Assembly (NCBI RefSeq): GCF_013449725.1
Contig: NZ_JACCFF010000003.1
Span: 62,001-126,000, forward strand
Length of the DNA: 64,000 bases
Origin: Mycobacteroides sp. LB1
Lineage (GTDB): Bacteria > Actinomycetota > Actinomycetes > Mycobacteriales > Mycobacteriaceae
Reading direction: 5' to 3'
The notes under the pieces are model-generated. The model had not been told where the DNA came from, made no database searches, and saw only the letters and a program-made list of their open reading frames with translations. Below are positions 31,977 to 40,997 of the stretch, in pieces; the first letter of the stretch is position 1; each line of letters starts with the position of its first letter. A program made the translations under genes and the position numbers.

Positions 31977-33623
31977 CTAGGCCGGCCCGGGTGGCGGAGC
32001 CCCCGCAGGCGCCTGCCCCGGTACCGCTCCCTCCATCGGCGGCCCCTCCATGGGGGGACCGTCCATCGGTGGGCCAGCCGGCGGCGGTGGTGGACCCGCG
32101 CCCGGAGGCAGCGTCGTCACGATCGTGTTGCCGGGAGGGTTGCTGGGGTTCGGCGCGGCAGAGGATGTCGGTGGTTGAGACGTCCGTGTCGGCTGCTGCG
32201 TCGTCTGCTGTGTTGGTTGTTGGGTGCGGGTTGGCTGCTGCGTATACGTCGGCTGCTGCGTGTAGGTGGGTTGCTGTGTCGGAGTGGGGGCCGGGGTGGT
32301 CGACAGCGGGATCGGCGGCATGTTCAGCCGGTCTGCGGGGATATCCGGCGGCGGCACCGGCGGCTGCCCGTTGATCAGCAGTGGCCCGCTCTTGGCGCTG
32401 TTGACCAGGGTCGACCATGCGCCGTTACCCAAGGTAGAGCCAATATTGCAGCTCACCTGCCGGCTACCGGCGGTCCAGCTGGGCAAGGTGATTGTGTTGT
32501 ACGACAGCGTCAGCGTGGTGGCGCGGAACCCATCTGGGTTGCCCATGTATTCGTTGGTCAACCGGGTGCAGTTGTCCTTGATGAACGCGTCCTGATCGGG
32601 CTCGGGCGGAACCGACCCCGGGAACTGTTCGGCCAGGCTCACCGTCCCGGTGATCTCCATGGCGTGGGCCTTACTGCAGTCCACCGGGAGCTCGGTGGGC
32701 AGATTCGTGGTGGAGTCGATGCCCAGACAGGTGCCCACCGGCCAGATCTTGGACTGATCCTGCTCGGCCACCCTGCCGCGGAACAGTTGTTGCTGGTTGT
32801 CGGCGCCGGGGAGTTGCAGTCCACACAGCACTCGGCGTTCACCCGCCTCGGACCAGCCCTTTTCGCCGGACCACAGCATGCCCATGGTGAAACGGCTATT
32901 CGGGTCGTACCGATCTGCCAGGTACCGGTTGATGGCGACTTGGCACTGCTCCTGGCTGATCTCCTGGATGCGACCCATCGTGGGTGGCGGTGAATCCGGG
33001 CCGTACTCCTTGCCCGGGAAAGTGCGCAGGTCAATGGATTCGGCAACCTCGAAGCGGTGATCGCTCACACAGTCGACGATGCTGACATCGGCGGTGGAGG
33101 CGGGCCAGTTGAGGCACTCACCGGCCTTGGCGGAGTTGAAGGTGCTGTTGCCCGGGGCGCCGGTACTCGGCACGGGGTTGGAGTCGATCTTGTTGACCAA
33201 ACGGTCCGCCGAGGTCCAGCCATCCGGCAGCGCTTGGGTAAGGCCTGCGATGAACAGTCCGCCAAAGGTGACGAGCAGCAATGCGCGGTGTGTGGACCGC
33301 TCTTTGAGCCCCTCTTTCAAGCCTTCCCACCAGTGGGGTTTCTCGGATTTCGGCGCGGCGTCGTTCTGGTCCTCGAGCTCGTCGGCGTGAGCCTTGTCGG
33401 CATCGTGGATATCTGGGTATTCCAGGACTTCCGCCTGTGGCGATTCGGCGGCCTCGGCAGATTCGGTGGGGGTGTCTGAGGCTTCCACGGGCGGCGCGGC
33501 AGCATCCGGAGACTCGGCTGTGGAGTTTCCGGATGTGTCGTGGCCCAGCTCGTCGTTGGCGGATTCGCCCGCGGCGGACTCTTCCTGTTCGACGTTCGGC
33601 TTGGGTTCGGCTTCGTCACTCAT
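31977..33623 (-). CDS. Septum-formation-family membrane protein (Rv3835-like)
   Basis: The 548-residue protein has an acidic cytosolic N-terminus of about 110 residues and one membrane helix (LLLVTFGGLFIAGLTQALP). The extracellular region contains two copies of the septum-formation domain (ECLNWPASTADVSIVDCVSDH and GTCLGIDSTTNLPTELPVDC with paired cysteines). The tail has TQQPTYTQQPT repeats and a Pro/Gly-rich stretch (PPMEGPPMEG). It corresponds to Rv3835. The repeats predict an extended wall-spanning tail. The molecular function is unknown. Confidence 0.82.
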   Translation of the reverse strand: MSDEAEPKPNVEQEESAAGESANDELGHDTSGNSTAESPDAAAPPVEASDTPTESAEAAESPQAEVLEYPDIHDADKAHADELEDQNDAAPKSEKPHWWEGLKEGLKERSTHRALLLVTFGGLFIAGLTQALPDGWTSADRLVNKIDSNPVPSTGAPGNSTFNSAKAGECLNWPASTADVSIVDCVSDHRFEVAESIDLRTFPGKEYGPDSPPPTMGRIQEISQEQCQVAINRYLADRYDPNSRFTMGMLWSGEKGWSEAGERRVLCGLQLPGADNQQQLFRGRVAEQDQSKIWPVGTCLGIDSTTNLPTELPVDCSKAHAMEITGTVSLAEQFPGSVPPEPDQDAFIKDNCTRLTNEYMGNPDGFRATTLTLSYNTITLPSWTAGSRQVSCNIGSTLGNGAWSTLVNSAKSGPLLINGQPPVPPPDIPADRLNMPPIPLSTTPAPTPTQQPTYTQQPTYTQQPTRTQQPTQQTTQQPTRTSQPPTSSAAPNPSNPPGNTIVTTLPPGAGPPPPPAGPPMDGPPMEGPPMEGAVPGQAPAGAPPPGPA

Positions 33624-33699
33624 ACTGCAGTCATTGTTACAGGTGACGACAAGGGTTAGCCCAGCGATGCAGTCCGTATGCGCGGCTAGATTGAACTCT

Positions 33700-34158
33700 G
33701 TGACAACGATGGGACCTGACCGTTATGACGGCGACGACGCCGGGGACACTCCAGCGGGCGACGCAGAGCATCAGGCCCGCGTCGCCGAGCAGGTCGCCTC
33801 GCTCGCCCACGAACTGTTCGATATGGCCAGGGAAGGCAATGCGTCCACTCTGGCTGCCTACCTGGACTCCGGCGCACCCGTGGACCTGACAAATGAGGCC
33901 GGCGACACCTTGGTCATGCTCGCCGCCTATCACGGCAACACGTCAACGGTCCGGTCGCTGATATCGCGAGGCGCCGATGTGAACCGCGCCAATGACAAGG
34001 GGCAGACCCCGTTGGCGGGGGCGGTGTTCAAAGGCGCCGACGATATCGTCGAGATCCTTGTGAAGGCGGGGGCCGATCCCGCGGCGGGGACGCCGTCGGC
34101 TCTCGATGCGGCACGAATGTTCAACAAGGCCGAGTACCTGAGCCTGTTCGGGGCCTGA
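33700..34158 (+). CDS. Ankyrin-repeat protein
   Basis: A GTG at 33700 (ATG at 33709 also possible) gives 152 residues with three ankyrin repeats: FDMAREGNASTLAAYLDSGA, AGDTLVMLAAYHGNTSTVRS and KGQTPLAGAVFKGADDIVEIL. The N-terminus is acidic and probably disordered. Ankyrin repeats bind other proteins, and no partner is evident. The gene is upstream of serS by 21 bp in the same direction and divergent from the septum-formation gene. Confidence 0.87.
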   Translation: MTTMGPDRYDGDDAGDTPAGDAEHQARVAEQVASLAHELFDMAREGNASTLAAYLDSGAPVDLTNEAGDTLVMLAAYHGNTSTVRSLISRGADVNRANDKGQTPLAGAVFKGADDIVEILVKAGADPAAGTPSALDAARMFNKAEYLSLFGA

Positions 34159-34179
34159 CGTCCCCGTAGTCTTCAGTGC

Positions 34180-35436
34180 GTGATCGACCTGAAGTTTCTG
34201 CGTGAAAACCCCGACGCGGTGCGTGCCTCGCAGCGTCTGCGGGGCGAGGATCCGGCGCTCGTCGATGTGCTGCTCGATGCCGATGTCGCGAGGCGGTCCG
34301 CCGTTTCCGCGGGTGACACCTTGCGTGCCGAGCAGAAGGCCGCCAGTAAGAAGGTTGGCCAGGCGACGCCCGAGGAGCGCCCCGCACTGCTGGCGGCCGC
34401 CTCCGAACTTGCGGCGCAGGTGAAGGCCGCCGAGGCCGACCAGGTTGTTACGGAGGCCGCGTTCACCGAGGCGCACAAGTCGATCAGCAACGTGGTGATC
34501 GACGGAGTCCCTGCCGGCGGTGAGCAGGACTTCGTGGTCCGCGAGCTGGTAGGTGAGCCGACGGCCATCGAAAACCCCAAGGATCATGTGGAATTGGGTG
34601 AATCGCTGGGGCTGTTCGACATGGAGCGCGGTGCCAAGGTGTCTGGCGCGCGGTTCTACTTCCTCACCGGGTACGGCGCACTGCTACAGCTGGGCCTGCT
34701 GCAGCTGGCCGTACAGACCGCGGTGGCCAACGGCTGCACCCTGCTGATCCCGCCGGTGCTCGTCAAGCCCGAAATCATGGGTGGCACAGGATTTTTGGGT
34801 GCGCACGCCGATGAGGTGTACCACCTCGAGGCGGACGATCTGTACCTGGTAGGCACATCCGAGGTGCCGATCGCCGGGTACCACTCCGGGGAGATCCTCG
34901 ACCTGGGTAACGGGCCGTTGCGCTACGCGGGGTGGTCAAGCTGCTTCCGTCGTGAAGCCGGCAGCTACGGCAAGGACACCCGCGGCATCATGCGTGTGCA
35001 TCAGTTCGACAAGGTCGAGGCCTTCGTCTACTGCAAGCCTGAGGACGCCGAGGCCGAGCACGACAGAATACTGGGCTGGGAGCGGCAGATGTTGGCCCAT
35101 ATCGACGTGCCCTATCGCATAATCGATGTTGCAGCAGGTGATTTGGGTTCGTCCGCGGCGCGCAAGTTCGACTGTGAGGCATGGGTACCCACGCAGCAGG
35201 CCTACCGAGAGCTGACCTCCACCTCCAACTGCACCACCTTCCAGGCACGTCGGTTGGCGGTGCGCTACCGCGACGAGAATGGCAAGCCGCAGACGGCTGC
35301 GACTCTCAACGGCACGCTGGCGACCACCAGGTGGCTGGTGGCCATCCTGGAGAACCATCAGCTACCCGACGGCAGCGTCAGGGTGCCTCAGGCTCTGGTT
35401 CCGTTCGTCGGAACCGAAGTGTTGGAGCCCAAGTGA
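34180..35436 (+). CDS. serS: Seryl-tRNA synthetase
   Basis: The 418-residue protein from GTG 34180 starts [18 protein letters not shown]. It has the N-terminal coiled-coil arm (residues about 30-100) and the class II catalytic core with [14 protein letters not shown] (motif 2). A C-terminal part with [20 protein letters not shown] motif 3 residues ([17 protein letters not shown]) follows. It charges tRNA-Ser and also provides Ser-tRNA-Sec where present. Length and order match Rv3834c. It overlaps the next gene by 4 bp. Confidence 0.98.
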   Translation: MIDLKFLRENPDAVRASQRLRGEDPALVDVLLDADVARRSAVSAGDTLRAEQKAASKKVGQATPEERPALLAAASELAAQVKAAEADQVVTEAAFTEAHKSISNVVIDGVPAGGEQDFVVRELVGEPTAIENPKDHVELGESLGLFDMERGAKVSGARFYFLTGYGALLQLGLLQLAVQTAVANGCTLLIPPVLVKPEIMGGTGFLGAHADEVYHLEADDLYLVGTSEVPIAGYHSGEILDLGNGPLRYAGWSSCFRREAGSYGKDTRGIMRVHQFDKVEAFVYCKPEDAEAEHDRILGWERQMLAHIDVPYRIIDVAAGDLGSSAARKFDCEAWVPTQQAYRELTSTSNCTTFQARRLAVRYRDENGKPQTAATLNGTLATTRWLVAILENHQLPDGSVRVPQALVPFVGTEVLEPK

Positions 35437-36254
35437 TCGAGCTGGACCTCGGGGAACTGCGTACCTGGTTCGGCTTCGGGGTGGCCGGGAACTTTGCCGG
35501 CCATCTCGAACAGGCCGGGGAGTCAGCGGATTTCGTGAATGTCGTCACGGATACTCCCGCCGGGACATCCGCCCCCAAGGGGATCTTCCCCTGGTACGCC
35601 CCCGGCGATAGCGGGTTCTTGGGACACTTCCCGCTCTCGCACGACGCGACGGTGCTGCCGGAGAGCGATACCCCGCTGAACCTGCAGATCGAGCCCGAGG
35701 TGGGCTTGGCGTGCCGGGTGCACTGGCGCGGAGACATCGTCGCGTCATTGGAGCCGTTCGCGCTGGGTGCCTTCAACGACTGCTCGATCCGGCGGCCCAA
35801 CGCACCGAAGATCAGCTATAAGAAGAACTGGGGTGCTGCGTCGAAAGGTGTTGCGCAACAGTTCTTTGAGGTTGGCGATCTCACCCCGGACGGGCCGACC
35901 GCCACCCTGCGGCTGAGCTGCCAGCTGCACACCGCGGATGGGCAGGAGCATGAGTACGGCGTCGACAGCCCGTTGCTCGGATACTCCTACTACGGTGAGG
36001 TTCTGCTGGACTGGATCACCGAGCGGCTGGACAACCAAAAGGGTTCTCCGGATACGCCGCTGGAGGACGTGGGCGCACTCATGGTGGCCGCCGGGCATCC
36101 GACGCATGTGCTGATCGGCATCGGCGCGACCAAGTACACACCGCTGGGGGAGTCCACGTATCTGCAGGCAGGTGACGAGGCGGTGGTGCGCGTCTACTCC
36201 ACCGAATCCGATGAGGTGTCTGAGCTGCGGCAGCGGGTGCGAAGCGTCCACTAG
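35433..36254 (+). CDS. DUF5718-like conserved protein
   Basis: The GTG start overlaps the serS stop (GTGA). The 273-residue protein starts [20 protein letters not shown]. The segments [36 protein letters not shown] and [15 protein letters not shown] recall the fumarylacetoacetate-hydrolase-like DUF5718 family as I remember it. That assignment is moderate. There is no signal peptide. Function is unknown. The coupling to serS may be only transcriptional. Confidence 0.7.
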   Translation: MIELDLGELRTWFGFGVAGNFAGHLEQAGESADFVNVVTDTPAGTSAPKGIFPWYAPGDSGFLGHFPLSHDATVLPESDTPLNLQIEPEVGLACRVHWRGDIVASLEPFALGAFNDCSIRRPNAPKISYKKNWGAASKGVAQQFFEVGDLTPDGPTATLRLSCQLHTADGQEHEYGVDSPLLGYSYYGEVLLDWITERLDNQKGSPDTPLEDVGALMVAAGHPTHVLIGIGATKYTPLGESTYLQAGDEAVVRVYSTESDEVSELRQRVRSVH

Positions 36255-36301
36255 GCGGGAGAGTTGACGCGGTGCGGCGGGGTTCCCGCTAGCGTCGACG
36301 C

Positions 36302-36760
36302 ATGACCGAAGGTGTGACCTCGGATACCTACCGGGAACTTTCTGAAAGTGGTGTGCAGAAACACAATAACCGGATGATCAAGCTGCTCCGCGAGAACGGC
36401 GGCAAGCTGCCGGGAGTGCCGGACAGTGAGATGTCGGTGCTTATCTTGAGGATCACCGGCGCCAAATCGGGAATTGAACGGCTGACACCGCTGGGCTACT
36501 TCGAGCACCTGGGGCGCAGGTTCATTGTCGGATCCAATGGTGGGCAGCAGAATCCCCCGGCGTGGATCTTCAATGTGCGCGCCAATCCCGCGGTCAAGGT
36601 CGAGGTGGTTCCGGATACCTACGATGCCGTCGTGTGCGAGCTGAATTCGGCGCAGCGCGCGGAGATGTTCCCGGCGTTGGTGGCCAAGTACGCGTTCTTC
36701 GGCGATTATCAGTCGCGCATCGACCGGGTGATTCCGATGTTCGAGCTGGTCCCGAGCTAG
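36302..36760 (+). CDS. Deazaflavin (F420)-dependent nitroreductase-family protein, Ddn-like
   Basis: The 152-residue protein is a member of the DUF385/FDOR-A family. LPVLILRITGAKSG-type sequence is present (MSVLILRITGAKSGIERLTPL), with GRRFIVGSNGGQQNPPAW and the terminal FFGDYQSRIDRVIPMFEL. Ddn (Rv3547) in this family activates nitroimidazole prodrugs with F420H2. The family also reduces quinones and other electrophiles. It is convergent with the MBL-Rieske gene and overlaps its stop by 4 bp. Confidence 0.87.
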   Translation: MTEGVTSDTYRELSESGVQKHNNRMIKLLRENGGKLPGVPDSEMSVLILRITGAKSGIERLTPLGYFEHLGRRFIVGSNGGQQNPPAWIFNVRANPAVKVEVVPDTYDAVVCELNSAQRAEMFPALVAKYAFFGDYQSRIDRVIPMFELVPS

Positions 36761-38310
36761 CTGAGCCTCTTCGATCTGAGCTCGTGTCCCTTGGAGGTCA
36801 GGCAGCGGCCGTTCTCCAGGTTCCACTCCCACCCGTGCAGGTTGCACGTGAGCGTCTTTCCCTCCACCACGCCAAATTTCGACAAGTCGGCCTTGAGGTG
36901 GGGACAGCGGCGCTGCAGCTCCCAACCGTCGAGCGTGATCGATGAACTGTCGTCGTGGGCCTCGGCGAACCAGCCGTCGGCGTAGGCGATGCGTTCATTG
37001 GTGAGGCATTTGAAGAACGTGTACAAGTACTCGTTGTAGCCACCCACCCGCCAGGCCTTGAAACGGGTGGACAAGAAGATGGTGTTCACCCAGTCCGGCT
37101 CGTCATCCCGTAGCACCGTGCGCACCAGCTCGGGTGCGATCGCGAAGCCGTAACGGTACTTCTCATTGGGAATCGGCTCGCGGACAATGCGTTTGGGAAA
37201 GTCCAGCACCACCGTCTCGGCGCCGAGTCGCAGCTCCACCGGATAGCCGATGCCATCGCAGATCTGATCGGTCTGTGTCATGATCGGCTCGAATTTGGCA
37301 CGCAGTGGGCCAAGCAGTGGCTCGCCCTCGGCGGGCGCCCAGGACGCCTTCTCGCCGGCCAGCACGGGAGCCATCCGTTGAGCGTATGCCTCGATGTATG
37401 CGGCCTTGCCTGCGCCGAAGATGTGTTCGGCCTCCTCGTCGGACACCGGGTGCGTCAACGAATTCAGTTCGGAGCCAGTGAAATCGGCGACAGTGCCCGG
37501 AATCATCAGCAAGCCCTTGTCGTGGCCGTGCCGGCGCATCTGGTCCAGGAAGACCAGCTGGTCCGGGAAGATGTTCGCTGGATCGTCCTGGTCGTCGTTC
37601 AAGTCGCGCAGCTCGGGATCCAGGAAGCATGGTGGCCCCGCGGATGGGATGACCCAGGTGGCGCCAACCTGTGCGATGTACTGACGGCACCGATCCATCT
37701 GGCGCTGGCGCTTCTGTGTGCCGAAGGCCTCTTTGGCGCGGGCGGGCATGTCGTAGACCATCGGGTACCAGATGGCACCCGAGTACTGCAGCATGTGCAC
37801 GTCGATATGGCCGAATTCTTCGGCCAGGACGTCCAGATCCACAGGGCGTGCATCGTTCATGTTGAAAGCCGTTGTGGTGCCGTCGGATACTACGAGGCCG
37901 GAGTCCCCGATGGGCCCATCGGCCGGAGCCCTCAGCGCGATGATCATGATGTCCAGATCGCCCTTGGGGCCGCTGATGCGATGCTTCACCGAGTCCTGGG
38001 TTTCCACGAAGGTGTGGAAACCCAGCCCTTCGAGCTCGCGCCGAAGGTCCGGCACCGGGTAGTCGGGCAGCAGCACCACCGTGTCCTTGTTGACGTGCTC
38101 GGTGAGGTTCTTTGGGTCGTAGTGGTCCTTGTGCAGGTGCGAGACGTAGAGGTAGTCGCAGTTCCCGAGTCGGTCCCAGTCCAGGGTGCTGTTATCGGGG
38201 AACGGGAACCAGGAGGCGAAGTACGCAGGGTTGACCCAGGGGTCGCAGAGGATGCTGCCTGCCGCCGTCTCGATGAAGAATCCGGCGTGGCCGACACTGG
38301 TGACTCGCAT
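36757..38310 (-). CDS. Fused metallo-beta-lactamase-fold and Rieske [2Fe-2S] oxidoreductase (Rv3818-like)
   Basis: The 517-residue protein has an N-terminal metallo-beta-lactamase fold with the metal motif SHLHKDHYDPKN (His58, His60, Asp62, His63). A C-terminal Rieske cluster has ligands Cys469, His471, Cys489 and His492 (CPHLKAD and CNLHGWEWN). It matches Rv3818 in length and domains. CMP-Neu5Ac hydroxylase uses the same two modules in the opposite order. It probably is an oxygenase with an unknown substrate. The ATG start is divergent from the MarR gene. Confidence 0.87.
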   Translation of the reverse strand: MRVTSVGHAGFFIETAAGSILCDPWVNPAYFASWFPFPDNSTLDWDRLGNCDYLYVSHLHKDHYDPKNLTEHVNKDTVVLLPDYPVPDLRRELEGLGFHTFVETQDSVKHRISGPKGDLDIMIIALRAPADGPIGDSGLVVSDGTTTAFNMNDARPVDLDVLAEEFGHIDVHMLQYSGAIWYPMVYDMPARAKEAFGTQKRQRQMDRCRQYIAQVGATWVIPSAGPPCFLDPELRDLNDDQDDPANIFPDQLVFLDQMRRHGHDKGLLMIPGTVADFTGSELNSLTHPVSDEEAEHIFGAGKAAYIEAYAQRMAPVLAGEKASWAPAEGEPLLGPLRAKFEPIMTQTDQICDGIGYPVELRLGAETVVLDFPKRIVREPIPNEKYRYGFAIAPELVRTVLRDDEPDWVNTIFLSTRFKAWRVGGYNEYLYTFFKCLTNERIAYADGWFAEAHDDSSSITLDGWELQRRCPHLKADLSKFGVVEGKTLTCNLHGWEWNLENGRCLTSKGHELRSKRLS

Positions 38311-38429
38311 GGCTCCCAGCCTATCGAGCTGCGGTTTCGGTGCAAAAGTGTGCGCGTACCGCGGGAAAATGCACCGAAATCCTCTAGACCAGAGATAGAT
38401 GGTTAGAGAAGCTACGTAAAATTGGGTTC

Positions 38430-38873
38430 GTGACCACCACCGATGGCCTTACCGCCGACGTCCTTACCGTGATCGCGCGGCTCAACCGCTGGGTGTCCAG
38501 CCAGGCCCAGCTGCCCGTACCCACCGGACAGGCGCGGCTTCTCGCTCTCGTAGGTGAGATGGCGGACGCCCGGATCTCGGAGCTGGCGCTGGCCGATCAC
38601 TGCAGCCAGCCGACCATGACGGTGCAGCTGCGGCGACTGCAGGACGCCGGATACGTCGAACGCCGTGTCGACCCCACCGATAAGCGGGCGCAGCGGATCA
38701 CGCTGACCCCGGCGGGGGGTGAGGCCCTTGTCGCCATGCGCGCCGAGCGTCAGTCCGTTCTCGATCCGTGGCTGAGCACGTTGCCGTCCGATGAGCAGCG
38801 CACCCTCGCCGAAGCCGCCGCGATTCTCGAAGGCCTTACCCACCGGATGTCCGCGCAGTCGAGCGGCATTTAG
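38430..38873 (+). CDS. MarR family transcriptional regulator
   Basis: The 147-residue protein from GTG 38430 has the MarR winged helix: ARISELALADHCSQPTMTVQ (recognition helix), LQDAGYVERRVDPTDKRAQ (wing) and a dimerisation C-terminus. MarR proteins usually autorepress and control a divergent gene. The divergent MBL-Rieske oxygenase gene is 119 bp away, so it is the likely target. Short inverted TCTCTAGACCAGAGA-like sequence occurs just upstream of the start, which might be its operator. Confidence 0.87.
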   Translation: MTTTDGLTADVLTVIARLNRWVSSQAQLPVPTGQARLLALVGEMADARISELALADHCSQPTMTVQLRRLQDAGYVERRVDPTDKRAQRITLTPAGGEALVAMRAERQSVLDPWLSTLPSDEQRTLAEAAAILEGLTHRMSAQSSGI

Positions 38874-38902
38874 CGGAGGAGTGCTGCGTCAGCAGAGCCC
38901 GG

Positions 38903-39640
38903 TCACGGCGCCTCGAACAGGTGGCGCAGATAGGACTGCGGATCGGCCAGGAACCGTTGCCAGTGGATCACCATCTCCAGGTTCTGCCAGTCCTGTCGCT
39001 GAACGCCGTCCTCGCTGAACTCCAGGATGGTGGCGCCGGGGAATGCCGCCAGAACGGGGGAGTGGGTCGCCATGATGACCTGAGACCCCGCGGCGACGAC
39101 GGCGTCGAGCATCGCCATCAACTGCAGGCACGAGGTGAAGGAGAGCGCAGCTTCGGGCTCGTCGAGGATGAAAAGCCCGCGCTCCATATCCCGCTCGGCA
39201 AGGAAGGCCAGAAACGACTCACCATGAGAGCGCTCGTTGAGGTTGCCCGTGAAGATCTGCTGGGGGGTGCGCTGGTCGACCGTGGTGAAGTGCTGGTGCA
39301 TGGCCTCGGCGCGCAGGAAACATCCCCCGCCGGGGCGTGGATGCTCGGCGTCGAATGTCACCGCCCACGAGAGATCGGTGTCTTCACGGCCGGGTGGTGG
39401 CGCCCAGTATTTGACCGCACCCGGAAGCCGCGTCGGGTTGCCTAGGGCGTCGATACCGCCCCATGACGTGGCCACCGCCTCCAGGAACGTGGACTTGCCG
39501 GAGCCGTTCTCCCCGACGATCACGGTGACGCCGGTGGTCAACCGCAGGGGCTCCGCTGCGATCTGCGCTATCGAGGGAATCGCCAAATACCAGGCGGCGG
39601 TCAGCCTTTCGCGCTCGATCGTGATCTGACGCAGGATCAC
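38903..39640 (-). CDS. AAA-type ATP-binding protein
   Basis: The 245-residue protein has Walker A VGENGSGKST at residues 42-51 and Walker B GLFILDEPEAAL, and ends with the ATP-switch His in VIMATHSPVL. Without membrane or DNA-binding domains it resembles the AAA_21/ABC-ATPase-like proteins of unknown role. It overlaps the CHAP hydrolase gene by 4 bp (39637-39640), so the two are cotranslated. The gene is convergent with the MarR gene. Confidence 0.87.
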   Translation of the reverse strand: MILRQITIERERLTAAWYLAIPSIAQIAAEPLRLTTGVTVIVGENGSGKSTFLEAVATSWGGIDALGNPTRLPGAVKYWAPPPGREDTDLSWAVTFDAEHPRPGGGCFLRAEAMHQHFTTVDQRTPQQIFTGNLNERSHGESFLAFLAERDMERGLFILDEPEAALSFTSCLQLMAMLDAVVAAGSQVIMATHSPVLAAFPGATILEFSEDGVQRQDWQNLEMVIHWQRFLADPQSYLRHLFEAP

Positions 39641-40200
39641 TCGTAGCGCCCATACCCGGTGATGCCCAGGTCATCAGTGGCCGCATAGGTCGACAACCCC
39701 ACTCCGCGGCCCTCGCCGCCCCCGACGGTGGTGAGGGTGCCGTTGTCGTTGATGAGCACGATGTTGACGTGCTGGCCCTTTGGGCTCGGTTCGTCGTACA
39801 ACACCATGTCGCCGGGCCGCGGCGAGTAGTCGCGGGTCTCGTATCGTCCTTGGTCTTTGAGATACGAGGTCAACGTCAGCACCCCGGGGATGCGCCAGTG
39901 CCCTGAGTTCGGGTTGGCGAACGGCGTGCCCGACGCGCGCATCACCCAGCTGGTGAAGTCGGCACACCACGGCTCGTCGTTGCCCTCGGAGTACTTCGCC
40001 ATTCCCGCCTGCTCGGCGTATTCCTGCCCGAGGATGCGGACGACGGCTGCGCGTCCCGGCGACAGTGCAGAGGTGTTGACGACGGGAAACGCCGGGGTTG
40101 CGGTGCGGGAACGGTAGAAGCCGATGGCACCGCTCGCCACCACCACAAGGGTCGTGACGAGTGCCAGCAGGAGCAATGCCCGGCGGGTCGGAGGACGCAT
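39637..40200 (-). CDS. CHAP-domain peptidoglycan hydrolase, membrane anchored or secreted
   Basis: The 187-residue protein has one N-terminal hydrophobic segment (LLLLALVTTLVVVASGAIGFY). The CHAP catalytic Cys79 is in DEPWCADFTSWVMRA, and His144 is in KGQHVNIVLIN. CHAP enzymes are amidases or endopeptidases that cut peptidoglycan or glutathionylspermidine. The first helix may anchor it in the membrane. It overlaps the ATPase gene by 4 bp. Confidence 0.87.
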   Translation of the reverse strand: MRPPTRRALLLLALVTTLVVVASGAIGFYRSRTATPAFPVVNTSALSPGRAAVVRILGQEYAEQAGMAKYSEGNDEPWCADFTSWVMRASGTPFANPNSGHWRIPGVLTLTSYLKDQGRYETRDYSPRPGDMVLYDEPSPKGQHVNIVLINDNGTLTTVGGGEGRGVGLSTYAATDDLGITGYGRYE

Positions 40201-40239
40201 GCACTCCAGATTACGGAGATTTGCCCGCCGCCCCGGGCA

Positions 40240-40962
40240 CTAGTCCTCGGCATCCCAAAGCCGCCGGTAGTAGGCCATGCGTTCGGAGTCTGCTGTGACG
40301 CCGTAGGCCTCGAGGAAGGTCGCATCCCACCCGGCGCCGTAGTTCCATTCCAGCGACCAGCTGGCCACCGCGAGGTCGGCCCAGCGATCGGCGATGCCCA
40401 GGTCGCCGAAGTCCACATGCCCAGACCAGTTCCCGTAGTCGTCGAGGAGAGTGTTGGGCGCACAGGCATCACCGTGGCAGACCACCAGGTGATCGATCGG
40501 CGGGTGCGGTGTCAGGTCGGTGTGGTCCGCCACGCGGGCCAGTCTGTCGGCCACCGACCAGCTGTACGGACAGCCTTCGACGGGCAGCCGGTCGTGCAGG
40601 GCACGCAGCCCGGAACCGATGGCGCGGACTGCCGTTTCAGGGTTGTCGACCCAGCGGGGCGCCACCGCGCTATCTCCGGGGATGCCGGCGGTGTGCAGCC
40701 AATGCAGTGGTGTGTCGGTGTTGACGCCCAGCACGACGGGAACCGTCATGTATTGGCTCGTCCAGGTGAGCTTCTCGGCCTCAGCCTGTAGGTCGATCTC
40801 CGGGTGCGGCGCCGATACCTTCACGAACTCGCGGCTGGGCCCATCGCCGATTTGGAAGGTGCGACCGCCAATTTCGTTGTTCCACACCGGGAGTATCGAG
40901 CGTCCCGCCGCGAGCTGCGACACGATTTCGGGGATGGCCACCGGCTCGGTCGGAATCGTCAC
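40240..40962 (-). CDS. APH-family phosphotransferase (Rv3817-like)
   Basis: The 240-residue protein has the aminoglycoside-phosphotransferase motifs: VCHGDACAPNTLLDD (Brenner's HxDxxxxN) and VDFGDLGIADRWADLA (metal-binding DFG-like). It also has the N-terminal lysine-type region FQIGDGPSREFVKVSA. It corresponds to Rv3817 of M. tuberculosis. The fold also occurs in kinases of small molecules other than drugs, so resistance cannot be assumed. The GTG start is divergent from the SDR gene, 35 bp away. Confidence 0.87.
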   Translation of the reverse strand: MTIPTEPVAIPEIVSQLAAGRSILPVWNNEIGGRTFQIGDGPSREFVKVSAPHPEIDLQAEAEKLTWTSQYMTVPVVLGVNTDTPLHWLHTAGIPGDSAVAPRWVDNPETAVRAIGSGLRALHDRLPVEGCPYSWSVADRLARVADHTDLTPHPPIDHLVVCHGDACAPNTLLDDYGNWSGHVDFGDLGIADRWADLAVASWSLEWNYGAGWDATFLEAYGVTADSERMAYYRRLWDAED

Positions 40963-40997
40963 CGTTTCAGTCTGCCGGTTGTTGGCCAGCGAGTAGC

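Noticed and set aside
40240..40962. APH-like gene as an aminoglycoside-resistance determinant
   Set aside because: The fold and catalytic motifs are there, but the gene is in conserved core order with M. tuberculosis Rv3817, so I annotate it only as an APH-family kinase.
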